64,000 nt of DNA, taken from Streptomyces rishiriensis (lineage in GTDB: Bacteria; Actinomycetota; Actinomycetes; Streptomycetales; Streptomycetaceae). A model generated the notes under the pieces. It was not told the DNA's origin. It made no database searches and worked only from the letters and a program-made list of their open reading frames with translations. Shown one piece after another: positions 24,401 to 32,739 of this stretch. The position numbers and the translations under genes were made by a program. The number at the start of each line of letters is the position of its first letter. Positions within the stretch are counted from its first letter, which is position 1. The DNA is taken from positions 1 through 64,000 of the forward strand of contig NZ_BEWA01000023.1 in NCBI RefSeq assembly GCF_003112535.1. The letters run 5' to 3'.

Positions 24401-26674
24401 GATCTGGTCCGGCTGGTAGGCGCGCAGCAGCCGGTCGTACTCGGCCTGCGTCACCGGCAGGACGGTTCCGTGGCGCGGCTTCGACGGCAGGTCGTAGCCG
24501 GTGGACGGGGTCCAGACGCCGGAGGCGAGGTCCTTCGTCTCGAACGGGATGTAGCCCCGGCCGCCGAACTCGTCGAGGAAGGCGTACCACTTCTCCTCGG
24601 TGTTGGACTTGAAGACGAGCGGCCCCTCGGCCGCGTTCATCGCGCCCTTGCCGATGCCCTCGGCGACCGGGTCCCAGGAGCGGTTCAGCAGCGAGTCGCT
24701 CTTCTCCTCGAAGATGAACTTGCTGTTGGGGGTGGAGGAGGTGTTGTTGCGCTCGTCCTTCGACAGGCGGAAGTACGTGCCGTCGTGCTGGATCACCGTG
24801 GAGTCGATGACCGAGTAGCCGCGGTCGATCCAGACCTTGGGCTCGCTGAAGGTGTAGAAGTCGCGGGTGGTGGCGTACATCATCCGGTTGTAGGTGTCAC
24901 CCGAGTGCGCGGGGTTGTCGTACAGCTTCGACGCCCAGAACACCACGTACTGACCGAGCCGGGAGTCGTAGTACGCCTCCGGGGCCCAGGTGTTGCCGGC
25001 GCTGTCCGGGGAGACCTTCACCAGACGCTGGTCCGTCCAGTGGACGAGGTCGGTGGACTCCCACACCATGATGGACTTGCTGCCGCTGCGCTGCGAGCGG
25101 TCCCAGTCGCCGTTGCCGTAGATCCTGAGGTCGGTGGCGATCTGGTAGAACTTGTCGCCCTCGGGGGAGCGGATGATGAACGGGTCGCGCAGGCCCTTCT
25201 CGCCGAGCGTGGAGGTCAGGACGGGCTTGCCGTCGTTGAGCTCCCGCCACTTCAGGGGGTCGTCGCCCTTGCTGAGGGCCGCGTAGAGCTGCTCGCCGTC
25301 CGCGGTGCCCTCGCCGGTGAAGTAGCTGAACATGTAGCCCTTGAGGGCTTCCTTCACGGGGAGTTCGGGGACCTTCGCGGTGAACGTGCGGGTCGTCGTC
25401 GCGTCGCCCTTGGCCACGGTCGCGGTCAGGTCGGCCGTGGTGGCGCCGGCGCCGTGCGCGGGACGGTGGACCACGCCGTCGGAGGAGACGACGTCCTCCT
25501 TCGCGGAGGACCAGGTCACGGTGGTGCCGTACGCACCCGTCGCGGGAAGGGTGAGGTTGCCGCGGGCGTCGTCCAGGTTGTGGACGGTGAGGGCCTCGGC
25601 GGCCTGGGCGGTGGCGGCCTTGTCGTCGAGGGCCGGCAGGACCGTGACGTCGAAGGACCGGGTGGCGGAGACGGAGCCCTTCCTGAGGGTCGCGGTGAGC
25701 GTGGCGTGGCCCTCGGGTTCGCCCGCGGCGGGCCGGGTCACCTTGCCCGCGTCGGACACCACGTCGGTGTCGTCGCTGGACCAGGTGATGAGGGAGCCGC
25801 CGGCCGGACCGGTCGCCGGCAGGGTCAGGTCGGCGGTGACGGCGCTCGTGTCGCCGAGGTCCAGGGCGGCCTTGTCGTCGGCGACGCCCTGCGTGGCCAC
25901 GGGCAGGGAGAGCTGCTCGACCTCGCCGGCGTCCAGTGCGCGGTCGTACACGCGGAAGTCGCGCATGCTTCCCTTGAAGAGCCGGTCGCCCGAGTAGACG
26001 GACTTGCCGATGGCGTTGGCCGTGGTCGTGCCCGAGCCGATCGCGCCGGGGGTGATGGTCACCGACGTGTTGCGGGCCACCTCCACGCCGTCCTCGTACA
26101 GCACGCCCGTGGTGCCGGACTGGGTGTACGCGAGGTGCTTCCACACGGCGCGGGTCAGGTTGTGGGAGTCGGCGGGCTTGGTGTTCTGCTCGGTCGACCA
26201 GTTGCCGGTCGCGATGGAGGTGCGCAGGGAGTTGCCCGTGGTGAACAGGTATCCGTTGCCGTTGCCCGCGCTGGTGTTGCCGAAGCCGTAGAGGAAGTAC
26301 GGGGTTGCCTGGGCGGCGTCCATCTTCACGTCCATCGCGACGCTGATCGACGTCATGCCCTTCATCACGTCGTTCGGCACCTTGACGTAGGTGTCCGAGC
26401 CGTTGAAGGAGAGACCCTGGCCGGACGAGGACCAGTCGGCGGCGCCGTTGACCGTGCCGTCCAGGCCGTGGCCGGACGCGTCGGGGACCGTCGTGCCGGA
26501 GGCGCCGTCGAGCTTGTACCAGAGGGCCAGGCCGTCGGTGACGTCGGCGGCCTCCGTGGCCCGCGCGGGAATCGCCGTCCCGGCCAGGCCCACGAGCAGG
26601 GACATGGCGGTCAGTGCGGCCAGTCGGCCGGCCCCCTGTCGCGTGCGGCCGCGGAGTCGATGTCTGTGCGCCAT
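21497..26674 (-). CDS. Secreted double-GH43 glycoside hydrolase with two LamG domains
   Basis: A 1725-residue secreted enzyme. A signal peptide ends near ARA-39. The order is LamG (about 46-255), two Ig-like domains (about 262-435), a first GH43-like five-blade propeller (about 442-760, D497 in LRDPFI, D624 in SVIDSTV, E683 in AAEGPLVF), an Ig-like domain, LamG (about 840-1057), an Ig-like domain, and a second GH43 (about 1145-1425, base D1154 in LNADPN, D1266 in MIDPAA, acid E1313 in FNEGAF). PKD-like modules and a C-terminal beta domain complete it. Arabinan or arabinogalactan side chains are the likely target, matching the galactan operon at 39.5-47 kb. ATG at 26674 is chosen; an in-frame start at 26722 would add 16 residues. 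Confidence 0.88.
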   Translation of the reverse strand: MAHRHRLRGRTRQGAGRLAALTAMSLLVGLAGTAIPARATEAADVTDGLALWYKLDGASGTTVPDASGHGLDGTVNGAADWSSSGQGLSFNGSDTYVKVPNDVMKGMTSISVAMDVKMDAAQATPYFLYGFGNTSAGNGNGYLFTTGNSLRTSIATGNWSTEQNTKPADSHNLTRAVWKHLAYTQSGTTGVLYEDGVEVARNTSVTITPGAIGSGTTTANAIGKSVYSGDRLFKGSMRDFRVYDRALDAGEVEQLSLPVATQGVADDKAALDLGDTSAVTADLTLPATGPAGGSLITWSSDDTDVVSDAGKVTRPAAGEPEGHATLTATLRKGSVSATRSFDVTVLPALDDKAATAQAAEALTVHNLDDARGNLTLPATGAYGTTVTWSSAKEDVVSSDGVVHRPAHGAGATTADLTATVAKGDATTTRTFTAKVPELPVKEALKGYMFSYFTGEGTADGEQLYAALSKGDDPLKWRELNDGKPVLTSTLGEKGLRDPFIIRSPEGDKFYQIATDLRIYGNGDWDRSQRSGSKSIMVWESTDLVHWTDQRLVKVSPDSAGNTWAPEAYYDSRLGQYVVFWASKLYDNPAHSGDTYNRMMYATTRDFYTFSEPKVWIDRGYSVIDSTVIQHDGTYFRLSKDERNNTSSTPNSKFIFEEKSDSLLNRSWDPVAEGIGKGAMNAAEGPLVFKSNTEEKWYAFLDEFGGRGYIPFETKDLASGVWTPSTGYDLPSKPRHGTVLPVTQAEYDRLLRAYQPDQIVTGVEDVPVKTRIGEAPVLPATVIAEYADGAKRPVTVTWENVAASQYAQAGSFTVKGDLPGDAAIEVHATVTVSAEGPDVPADLLLHYGFDESGGNIVRDSSGHGYHGTYVRTPAFGTGVHGGSFKMSGGSSTSDSPYVKIPNGVLKDVDSVTVSTYVKWKGGDNFQWLFGLGPDSDRYLFATPSNGGGKLFSAITKATWSGEKQMIGGSQLTPGEWKHLTVTLDGATQTAVLYLDGAEVARVNGVTVKPSELYDSAKDASGYIGKSLYSPDPYFAGEVDDFRIYNRALTPAEVLELAGNTTGIAAATHPALKVDALIDDKNSTVVLPLTEGSDVTALAPQFTLAHGAGISPASGTLRDFSKPVTYEVTGSDGKKRTWTVSALIMKSPVLPGLNADPNIVRFGDTFYIYPTTDGFDGWSGTQFKAYSSTDLVHWTDHGVILDLGPDVSWADSRAWAPTIAEKNGKYYFYFCADANIGVAVSDSPTGPFKDALGKPLLKAGQFPGQMIDPAAFTDDDGQSYLYFGNGHGYVVPLNADMTSVDTAKVKDITPSGFNEGAFVVKRKGVYYFMWSENDTRDENYRVAYATGPSPTGPWTKRGVILEKDLSLGIKGTGHHSVVQVPGTDDWYIAYHRFAIPGGDGTHRETAVDRLEFDADGLIKKVVPTLTGVDPVTIVHAGPDARGVEGSAIALDGTLSGAGSAKWTVQKDAPCTVAAPTAARTSVTCTDNGTFTLTLTGGRSTDTAVVTVANAAPSITSAAGPSSPVPAGRRAVVTARIADPGAGDTHTCTVDWKDGGRPVAGTVTATGCRAEHVYAAAGVFHPVITVKDDDGGTGTTTLPEVIVYDRAAGPVVGAGLSASRGKPFFSVSAGYLPGATAPAGAVAFTLKPAALKFRSGHLDWLVVSGNRAVLQGSGTVNGKSGYSFRVTATDGPDTFHIKIWKTSDGKVVHDTGVITRITGVITIGLRHR

Positions 26675-27078
26675 GGGGGACCGCCGTTTCAAGCGTGTGA
26701 CGTGATGTTGCAGGAGTGTCAAACGGTGTGCATGGCCGCGTCAAGAGTTCTCGAACGATGTCCGGCAGGTCGAACGAATAAGGGGCGACGGACGGGCGGC
26801 GGACGGCCTCGGGAGGGGGGAACGGCACGGCCGCCGTCCGGCCGGGCGGACGCCCGCCGCGAAGCTGTCCGACGGCGTGCGCGGGATGCCCGACCCGGTC
26901 ACCGTCAAGCGCCGGCGGGCAGACGGACCGAGGATCAAAGCGACCTGAGCGGTCGTCGGCCGCGACCGGAGGCGGTCCGATCGAGCGAGACATGCGGTGA
27001 GTGGCCCGACTCACATGGCCAACACGGTCACCCACCGCCACGATGGGTCCCGTCACCGGCAGGCTGAAGGGGTCCACG
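26675..27078. other. 404-bp divergent intergenic region between the GH43 and pyruvate carboxylase genes
   Basis: No gene is convincing here. It contains a short dyad GTGAGT-N6-ACTCAC (26997-27014), some 65 bp before the carboxylase ATG, and an AT-rich patch near 26700-26780 (GTCAAACGG, GTTCTCGAAC) where the leftward promoter would be expected. I see neither the ATGTTTACGTAAACAT operator of the galactan locus nor a riboswitch. Confidence 0.5.
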
Positions 27079-30000
27079 ATGTTCCGCAAGGTGCTGGTCG
27101 CCAACCGTGGTGAGATCGCGATCCGTGCGTTTCGCGCCGGCTACGAGCTGGGCGCGCGCACGGTCGCCGTCTTCCCGCACGAGGACCGCAATTCGCTGCA
27201 CCGGCTCAAAGCCGACGAGGCGTACGAGATCGGAGAGCAGGGGCACCCCGTCCGCGCCTATCTCTCCGTCGAGGAGATCGTCGGCGCCGCCCGACGGGCC
27301 GGCGCGGACGCCGTCTACCCCGGCTACGGGTTCCTCTCCGAGAACCCCGAACTCGCCCGCGCCTGCGAGGAGGCGGGCATCACCTTCGTCGGCCCCGACG
27401 CCCGCACCCTCGAACTGACGGGCAACAAGGCCAGGGCCGTGGCCGCGGCCCGCGAGGCCGGCGTGCCCGTCCTCGGCTCGTCCGCGCCCTCCAACGACGT
27501 CGACGAACTGGTGCGGGCCGCCGAGGAGATCGGCTTCCCCGTGTTCGTCAAGGCGGTCGCGGGCGGCGGCGGACGCGGCATGCGCCGGGTCGAGGACCCG
27601 GCCGTGCTGCGCGAGTCCATCGAGGCGGCCTCCCGTGAGGCCGCGTCCGCGTTCGGCGACCCCACCGTCTTCCTGGAGAAGGCCGTCGTCGACCCCCGTC
27701 ACATCGAGGTGCAGATCCTCGCCGACGGCGAGGGCGACGTCATCCACCTCTTCGAGCGGGACTGCTCGCTGCAGCGCCGCCACCAGAAGGTCATCGAGAT
27801 GGCCCCCGCGCCCGACCTCGACCCGCAGCTGCGCGAGCGGATCTGCGCCGACGCGGTGCGCTTCGCCCGTCAGATCGGCTACCGCAACGCCGGCACCGTC
27901 GAGTTCCTCCTCGACCCCGCCGGCAACCACGTCTTCATCGAGATGAACCCCCGCATCCAGGTCGAGCACACGGTGACCGAGGAGGTCACCGACGTCGACC
28001 TGGTCCAGGCCCAGCTGCGCATCGCCGCCGGCGAGACGCTCGCCGACCTCGGCCTGTCGCAGGAGACGGTCACCCTGCACGGCGCGGCGCTGCAGTGCCG
28101 TATCACCACGGAGGACCCCGCCAACGGGTTCCGCCCCGACACCGGCCGTATCAGCGCCTACCGTTCCCCGGGCGGCTCCGGCATCCGCCTCGACGGCGGC
28201 ACCACCCACGCGGGCACGGAGATCAGCGCCCACTTCGACTCGATGCTGGTCAAACTCACCTGCCGGGGCCGCGACTTCCCGACCGCGATCGGACGGGCCC
28301 GGCGCGCCGTCGCCGAGTTCCGCATCCGCGGCGTGGCCACCAACATCCCGTTCCTGCAGGCCGTCCTCGACGACGCCGACTTCCAGGCCGGACGCGTCAC
28401 CACGTCGTTCATCGAGCAGCGGCCCCATCTGCTGACCGCACGCTCGTCGGCCGACCGCGGCACCAAGCTGCTCACCTACCTCGCCGACGTCACGGTGAAC
28501 AAGCCGCACGGCGAGCGTCCCCAGCTGATCGACCCGACGTCCAAGCTGCCCGCGACGCCCGCGGGCGAGCCGCCCGCGGGCTCCCGCCAGCGCCTGGTCC
28601 ACCTCGGCCCCGAGGGCTTCGCCCGCTGGCTGCGCGAGTCGCCCACCATCGGCGTCACCGACACCACCTTCCGCGACGCCCACCAGTCCCTGCTCGCCAC
28701 CCGCGTGCGCACCAAGGACCTGCTCGCCTCGGCCCCGCTGGTCGCCCGCACCCTGCCCCAGCTGCTGTCCCTGGAGTGCTGGGGCGGCGCCACCTACGAC
28801 GTCGCCCTGCGCTTCCTCGCCGAGGACCCGTGGGAGCGGCTGGCCGCCCTGCGCGAGGCCGTCCCCAACATCTGCCTGCAGATGCTGCTGCGCGGCCGCA
28901 ACACCGTCGGCTACACCCCGTACCCGACCGAGGTGACCGACGCGTTCGTGCAGGAGGCCGCGGCCACCGGCATCGACGTCTTCCGCATCTTCGACGCGCT
29001 CAACGACGTCGGTCAGATGCGGCCCGCCATCGACGCCGTACGGGAGACGGGCACGGCGGTCGCCGAGGTCGCCCTGTGCTACACCTCCGACCTGTCCGAC
29101 CCGAACGAGCGCCTCTACACCCTCGACTACTACCTGCGGCTCGCCGAGCAGATCGTCGAGGCCGGCGCACACGTCCTGGCCGTCAAGGACATGGCGGGCC
29201 TGCTGCGCGCCCCGGCCGCCGCGAAGCTCGTCTCCGCGCTGCGCCGTGAGTTCGACCTGCCGGTGCACCTGCACACCCACGACACCGCGGGCGGCCAGCT
29301 CGCCACCTACCTCGCCGCGATCCAGGCGGGCGCGGACGCCGTCGACGGCGCCGTGGCCTCCATGGCGGGCACGACCTCGCAGCCCTCGCTGTCGGCGATC
29401 GTCGCCGCGACCGACCACTCCGAACGGCCCACCGGCCTCGACCTCCAGGCCGTCGGCGACCTGGAACCGTACTGGGAGGGCGTCCGCCGGATCTACGCCC
29501 CCTTCGAGGCGGGCCTGGCCTCGCCGACCGGGCGCGTCTACCACCACGAGATCCCCGGTGGGCAGCTCTCCAACCTGCGCACCCAGGCCGTCGCGCTCGG
29601 CCTCGGCGACCGCTTCGAGGACATCGAGGCGATGTACGCGGCCGCCGACCGCATCCTCGGCCATCTGGTCAAGGTCACCCCGTCCTCCAAGGTGGTCGGC
29701 GACCTCGCTCTGCACCTGGTCGGCGCGGGCGTGTCACCCGAGGACTTCGAGGCGGAGCCGGACCGCTTCGACATCCCCGACTCCGTCATCGGCTTCCTGC
29801 GCGGCGAGCTCGGCACCCCGCCCGGCGGCTGGCCCGAGCCGTTCCGCAGCAAGGCGCTGCGGGGCCGCGCGGACGCCAAGCCCGTCCAGGAGCTGAGCAC
29901 CGAGGACCGCGAGGGCCTGGAGAAGACCCGCCGCACCACCCTGAACCGGCTGCTCTTCCCCGGCCCGACGCGTGACTTCGAGGACCACCGCCAGGCCTAC

Positions 30001-30453
30001 GGCGACACCAGCGTGCTCGACAGCAAGGACTTCTTCTACGGTCTGCGCCCGGGCACGGAGTACGCCGTCGACCTGGAGCCGGGCGTGCGGCTCCTGATCG
30101 AGCTGCAGGCCATCGGCGAGGCGGACGAACGGGGTATGCGCACCGTGATGTCGTCCCTCAACGGCCAGCTGCGGCCCATCCAGGTGCGGGACAAGGCGGC
30201 GGCCTCCGACCTGCCGGTCACGGAGAAGGCCGACCGGGGCGACGCCGGGCATGTCGCCGCGCCGTTCGCCGGCGTGGTCACGCTGGCGGTCGCCGAGGGC
30301 GACGAGGTGGAGGCCGGCGCGACGATCGCCACCATCGAGGCGATGAAGATGGAGGCCACGATCACCGCACCGAAGGCCGGCCGGGTCGGCAGGCTCGCCA
30401 TCAACCGCATCCAGCAGGTGGAGGGCGGCGACCTGCTCGTCGTCGTGGACTGA
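27079..30453 (+). CDS. pyc: Pyruvate carboxylase
   Basis: A 1124-residue single-chain biotin enzyme converting pyruvate and bicarbonate to oxaloacetate with ATP, an anaplerotic step. The biotin carboxylase domain starts with KVLVANRGEIAIRAFRAGYE and has the ATP loop KAVAGGGGRGMR and EMNPRIQVEHTVTEEV. The carboxyltransferase domain has TDTTFRDAHQSLLATRVRT, the metal/substrate region ECWGGATYDVALRF and HLHTHDTAG. The biotinyl domain ends with EAMKMEA, the biotinylated Lys being about residue 1090. Length is standard. AAGGGG lies 6 bases before the ATG at 27079. A perfect terminator follows, so it is monocistronic. Confidence 0.97.
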   Translation: MFRKVLVANRGEIAIRAFRAGYELGARTVAVFPHEDRNSLHRLKADEAYEIGEQGHPVRAYLSVEEIVGAARRAGADAVYPGYGFLSENPELARACEEAGITFVGPDARTLELTGNKARAVAAAREAGVPVLGSSAPSNDVDELVRAAEEIGFPVFVKAVAGGGGRGMRRVEDPAVLRESIEAASREAASAFGDPTVFLEKAVVDPRHIEVQILADGEGDVIHLFERDCSLQRRHQKVIEMAPAPDLDPQLRERICADAVRFARQIGYRNAGTVEFLLDPAGNHVFIEMNPRIQVEHTVTEEVTDVDLVQAQLRIAAGETLADLGLSQETVTLHGAALQCRITTEDPANGFRPDTGRISAYRSPGGSGIRLDGGTTHAGTEISAHFDSMLVKLTCRGRDFPTAIGRARRAVAEFRIRGVATNIPFLQAVLDDADFQAGRVTTSFIEQRPHLLTARSSADRGTKLLTYLADVTVNKPHGERPQLIDPTSKLPATPAGEPPAGSRQRLVHLGPEGFARWLRESPTIGVTDTTFRDAHQSLLATRVRTKDLLASAPLVARTLPQLLSLECWGGATYDVALRFLAEDPWERLAALREAVPNICLQMLLRGRNTVGYTPYPTEVTDAFVQEAAATGIDVFRIFDALNDVGQMRPAIDAVRETGTAVAEVALCYTSDLSDPNERLYTLDYYLRLAEQIVEAGAHVLAVKDMAGLLRAPAAAKLVSALRREFDLPVHLHTHDTAGGQLATYLAAIQAGADAVDGAVASMAGTTSQPSLSAIVAATDHSERPTGLDLQAVGDLEPYWEGVRRIYAPFEAGLASPTGRVYHHEIPGGQLSNLRTQAVALGLGDRFEDIEAMYAAADRILGHLVKVTPSSKVVGDLALHLVGAGVSPEDFEAEPDRFDIPDSVIGFLRGELGTPPGGWPEPFRSKALRGRADAKPVQELSTEDREGLEKTRRTTLNRLLFPGPTRDFEDHRQAYGDTSVLDSKDFFYGLRPGTEYAVDLEPGVRLLIELQAIGEADERGMRTVMSSLNGQLRPIQVRDKAAASDLPVTEKADRGDAGHVAAPFAGVVTLAVAEGDEVEAGATIATIEAMKMEATITAPKAGRVGRLAINRIQQVEGGDLLVVVD

Positions 30454-30460
30454 GCCGAGC

Positions 30461-30486
30461 GCCGCCGGCGATCACTCGCCGGCGGC
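30461..30486 (+). terminator. Terminator of the pyruvate carboxylase gene
   Basis: Perfect 11-bp arms GCCGCCGGCGA and TCGCCGGCGGC with loop TCAC, starting 8 bp after the stop. Confidence 0.85.
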
Positions 30487-30515
30487 GAGGCGCGCGCATG
30501 TCTCCGCCCCCCGAA

Positions 30516-30556
30516 CCTGCTGCCCCGCAACGGCTGTTGCCCGCAGGGGCAGCAGG
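30516..30556 (+). other. Second long imperfect hairpin before the M23 gene
   Basis: Arms CCTGCTGCCCC (30516-30526) and GGGGCAGCAGG (30546-30556) are perfect complements; inside them GCAAC/GTTGC extends the stem across a 5-base bulge. It may be a backup terminator or a leader structure for the M23 gene 108 bp downstream. Confidence 0.55.
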
Positions 30557-30663
30557 TCTGCCCTTCCGTCCGGTGACGTACGGCGGGCCTGCGGCTACCG
30601 TCCGCTCGTGAACAACCGCACTCTCCCGCAGCGGCCGGTGACCGGTCGGCAGGACCACACCGC

Positions 30664-31767
30664 ATGAGCGACGACCAAGCCGTCGAGGCGCCGCCCCAGC
30701 AGGCCGTGAGCTCTCCGCGACCGGTCGCGCCGCAACCCCGCCGACGCGGTCCGGGCCTCTTCACCGTCGTGGTCCTGCCCGCGCTGCTCGCCCTCTCCGC
30801 CGTGGCCGGCTTCCTCGCGCTGACCGGGGGACTGCCCGGCGACGAGGACGCAGGGGCAGACCCCCAGGGCGACGCAGCGGGCGGCGTCAACGCGACCTAC
30901 GGCCCCTGGCTGCGCAGGTCCGCCGAGGCATGCTCGGTCGTCACCCCCTCCCTTCTCGCCGCCCAGATCGACCAGCTCACCGGCTTCGCCGACGAGACCA
31001 CCGCCTCCGGCGAACAGGGCATCGCCGCCTTCACCGCCGCCGGCTGGCGCACCTGGGGCAAGGACGACGACGGCAACGGACACTCCTCGCCGCACGATCC
31101 CGCCGACGCGATCATGGCCCTCGGCCGCCAGGACTGCTCCCTCGCCCGGAAGATCACCGAGCTCAGGACCGACGGCGCCGTCAACGGCGACCTCGTGGAC
31201 CTCACCCTCGCCGCCTACGCGGTCGGCACGGACGCCGTCGCGGACGCGGGCAAGGTCCCGGCCGCGGCCGGGACGTACCTCGGCGAGGTGAAGTCGCGGT
31301 TCGCGACCTACGCGGACTTCGACCGGGAGGACCCGGGCGGCGGCGCCGCCCCGGCGAACGCGATCCTCGCGGCGCCCACCACCACCCTCACCGTCACCTC
31401 GCCCTACGGCTCCCGCAAGCACCCGCTCACCGGCGTCACCAAACTCCACACCGGAACGGACTTCGGCGCGCCCCAGGGCGCCCAGGTTTCCGCCGCCCGC
31501 GACGGCCGGGTGGTGTTCGCGGCCATGACCAAGGCGTACGGCAACCGCGTCGTCGTCGACCACGGCCTCATCGACGGCAAACGCCTGGAGACGACCTACA
31601 GCCACCTCTCCCTGCTGCAGGTCACGGCCGGACAGGAGGTGCGGACCGGCGCTGCGATCGGGCGGGTCGGCTCCACCGGCCTGTCCACCGGCCCGCATCT
31701 GCACTTCGAGGTGATCTACGACGGCTACTACACCGATCCGCTGCCCTGGCTGGCGCCGAACGGCTGA
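30664..31767 (+). CDS. Membrane-anchored M23 metallopeptidase with a degenerate transglycosylase-like domain
   Basis: A 367-residue peptidoglycan-directed protein. After a Pro-rich cytoplasmic tail a membrane helix spans about 31-54. Residues about 82-165 resemble the SLT-type transglycosylase domain (TPSLLAAQIDQLTGF, GEQGIAAFTAAGWRTWGKDDDGNGHSSPHDPADAI). The usual QESGF active-site block reads QLTGF, so the catalytic Glu is absent. The C-terminal M23 domain (about 240-360) has all zinc residues: H262 and D266 in LHTGTD, H314 in YSHLS, H345 in PHLHFE. It should cleave peptide cross-bridges, with the pseudo-transglycosylase part perhaps binding glycan. ATG at 30664. Confidence 0.87.
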   Translation: MSDDQAVEAPPQQAVSSPRPVAPQPRRRGPGLFTVVVLPALLALSAVAGFLALTGGLPGDEDAGADPQGDAAGGVNATYGPWLRRSAEACSVVTPSLLAAQIDQLTGFADETTASGEQGIAAFTAAGWRTWGKDDDGNGHSSPHDPADAIMALGRQDCSLARKITELRTDGAVNGDLVDLTLAAYAVGTDAVADAGKVPAAAGTYLGEVKSRFATYADFDREDPGGGAAPANAILAAPTTTLTVTSPYGSRKHPLTGVTKLHTGTDFGAPQGAQVSAARDGRVVFAAMTKAYGNRVVVDHGLIDGKRLETTYSHLSLLQVTAGQEVRTGAAIGRVGSTGLSTGPHLHFEVIYDGYYTDPLPWLAPNG

Positions 31768-31995
31768 CGACCGCGCGATGCGACCGGGCCGGACGACCGG
31801 GAGGAGCGGGAGCCGGTTGCGGTGAGGTGACAGCCGGGGTCGGGAGAGGGGCGCCGCACCCCGTGGCGCCCGGTGCGGCCATGAGCCCTGCATGCGCCCC
31901 CGCGCGGCTGGGCAGAATCCGTTCTGCCATTGATCACGCGGGACGGACACGGACGCCGTCCTCCCCGAACTCCCAGGGAAGGCAGGTCGGTTGTC
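31768..31995. other. 228-bp intergenic region
   Basis: No gene is supported. The sequence TTGATCACGCGGG near 31931 and the AT-richer patch around it are the likeliest promoter area for the FAD-domain gene; no clear hairpin terminator for the M23 gene stands out. Confidence 0.35.
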
Positions 31996-32715
31996 GTGCA
32001 GTTGCGTCTTCCCTCCTCGGTATCCGAAGCGCAGCGATGTCTGGCCGACGGAGCGGTGCCGGTAGGCGGCGCCACGCTGGTGTGGGCCGGCTGGCAGCGG
32101 GACGGCTTCCCCGAGCAGGCCGTGTCGCTGCGGAACCTGCCCGAGGCCAACACGGTCGGCCCCGAGGAACTGGGCGGGGCCGTGCCGCTGCATCGCGTCG
32201 ACGCGACCGTGCCCGAGGTGCTGCACCGGGCGGCCTCCGGCGTGGGCACGGGCGCGGTGCGCCGGGCGGCCACGGTCGGCGGCAACATCGTCGGCAGCAC
32301 CCTGCGCTGTCTGCTCCCGGCAGCCCTCGTGCTCGACGCCCGCGCCACCGTCCTGACGGCCGACGGGGTGTACGAGAGCGACCTGGCCGAGCTGCTGGCG
32401 AAACGTCATGTGCTGCTCGCCCTGCGCTGGCGCACGCCCCTGGCCAGCGGCTACCGCAAGCTGGACAGCGAGGCGGGCGGGCCCCCGCCGCTCGTGGTCG
32501 CCGTGGCGGTGCACGCGGACGGCGACGCCCCCGCCACGGTGCGCGTGGCGGTGCGCGACGGCTACGAGGTGTTCAGCGAGAGCACGCCGTACGGGGCCGG
32601 CGCCGAGCAGGTCCTGCGGAGCCTGGCGGCAGCGGGGTCGGCCGCCCTGCCCGCCCCGGCACAGGACGCCCTCCGCCGCGAAGTCACCGACGTGCTGGCC
32701 CGCGCAGCCGTCTGA
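31996..32715 (+). CDS. Stand-alone FAD-binding domain protein, xanthine dehydrogenase C-subunit type
   Basis: A 239-residue protein resembling the FAD-binding subunit of molybdopterin dehydrogenases. PVGGATLVWAGWQRDG is the first FAD-binding segment and RRAATVGGNIVGSTLRC the second, the classic TxGGN(I/L) motif. In complete enzymes this subunit passes electrons between an iron-sulfur subunit and a molybdenum subunit; neither is encoded nearby. It may be an orphan subunit or a repurposed flavoprotein. GTG at 31996 is chosen, with a GGCAGG-like ribosome site upstream; a longer version from 31930 would add unconserved residues. Confidence 0.72.
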   Translation: MQLRLPSSVSEAQRCLADGAVPVGGATLVWAGWQRDGFPEQAVSLRNLPEANTVGPEELGGAVPLHRVDATVPEVLHRAASGVGTGAVRRAATVGGNIVGSTLRCLLPAALVLDARATVLTADGVYESDLAELLAKRHVLLALRWRTPLASGYRKLDSEAGGPPPLVVAVAVHADGDAPATVRVAVRDGYEVFSESTPYGAGAEQVLRSLAAAGSAALPAPAQDALRREVTDVLARAAV

Positions 32716-32739
32716 GCCGGTCCCGCACGCCCCGAGGCG

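Noticed and set aside
21503..27067. A 1854-codon open frame on the plus strand opposite the GH43 gene
   Set aside because: Composition is Val/Gly/Arg/His-rich with no domain or motif; it mirrors the GC-rich third positions of the real minus-strand gene.
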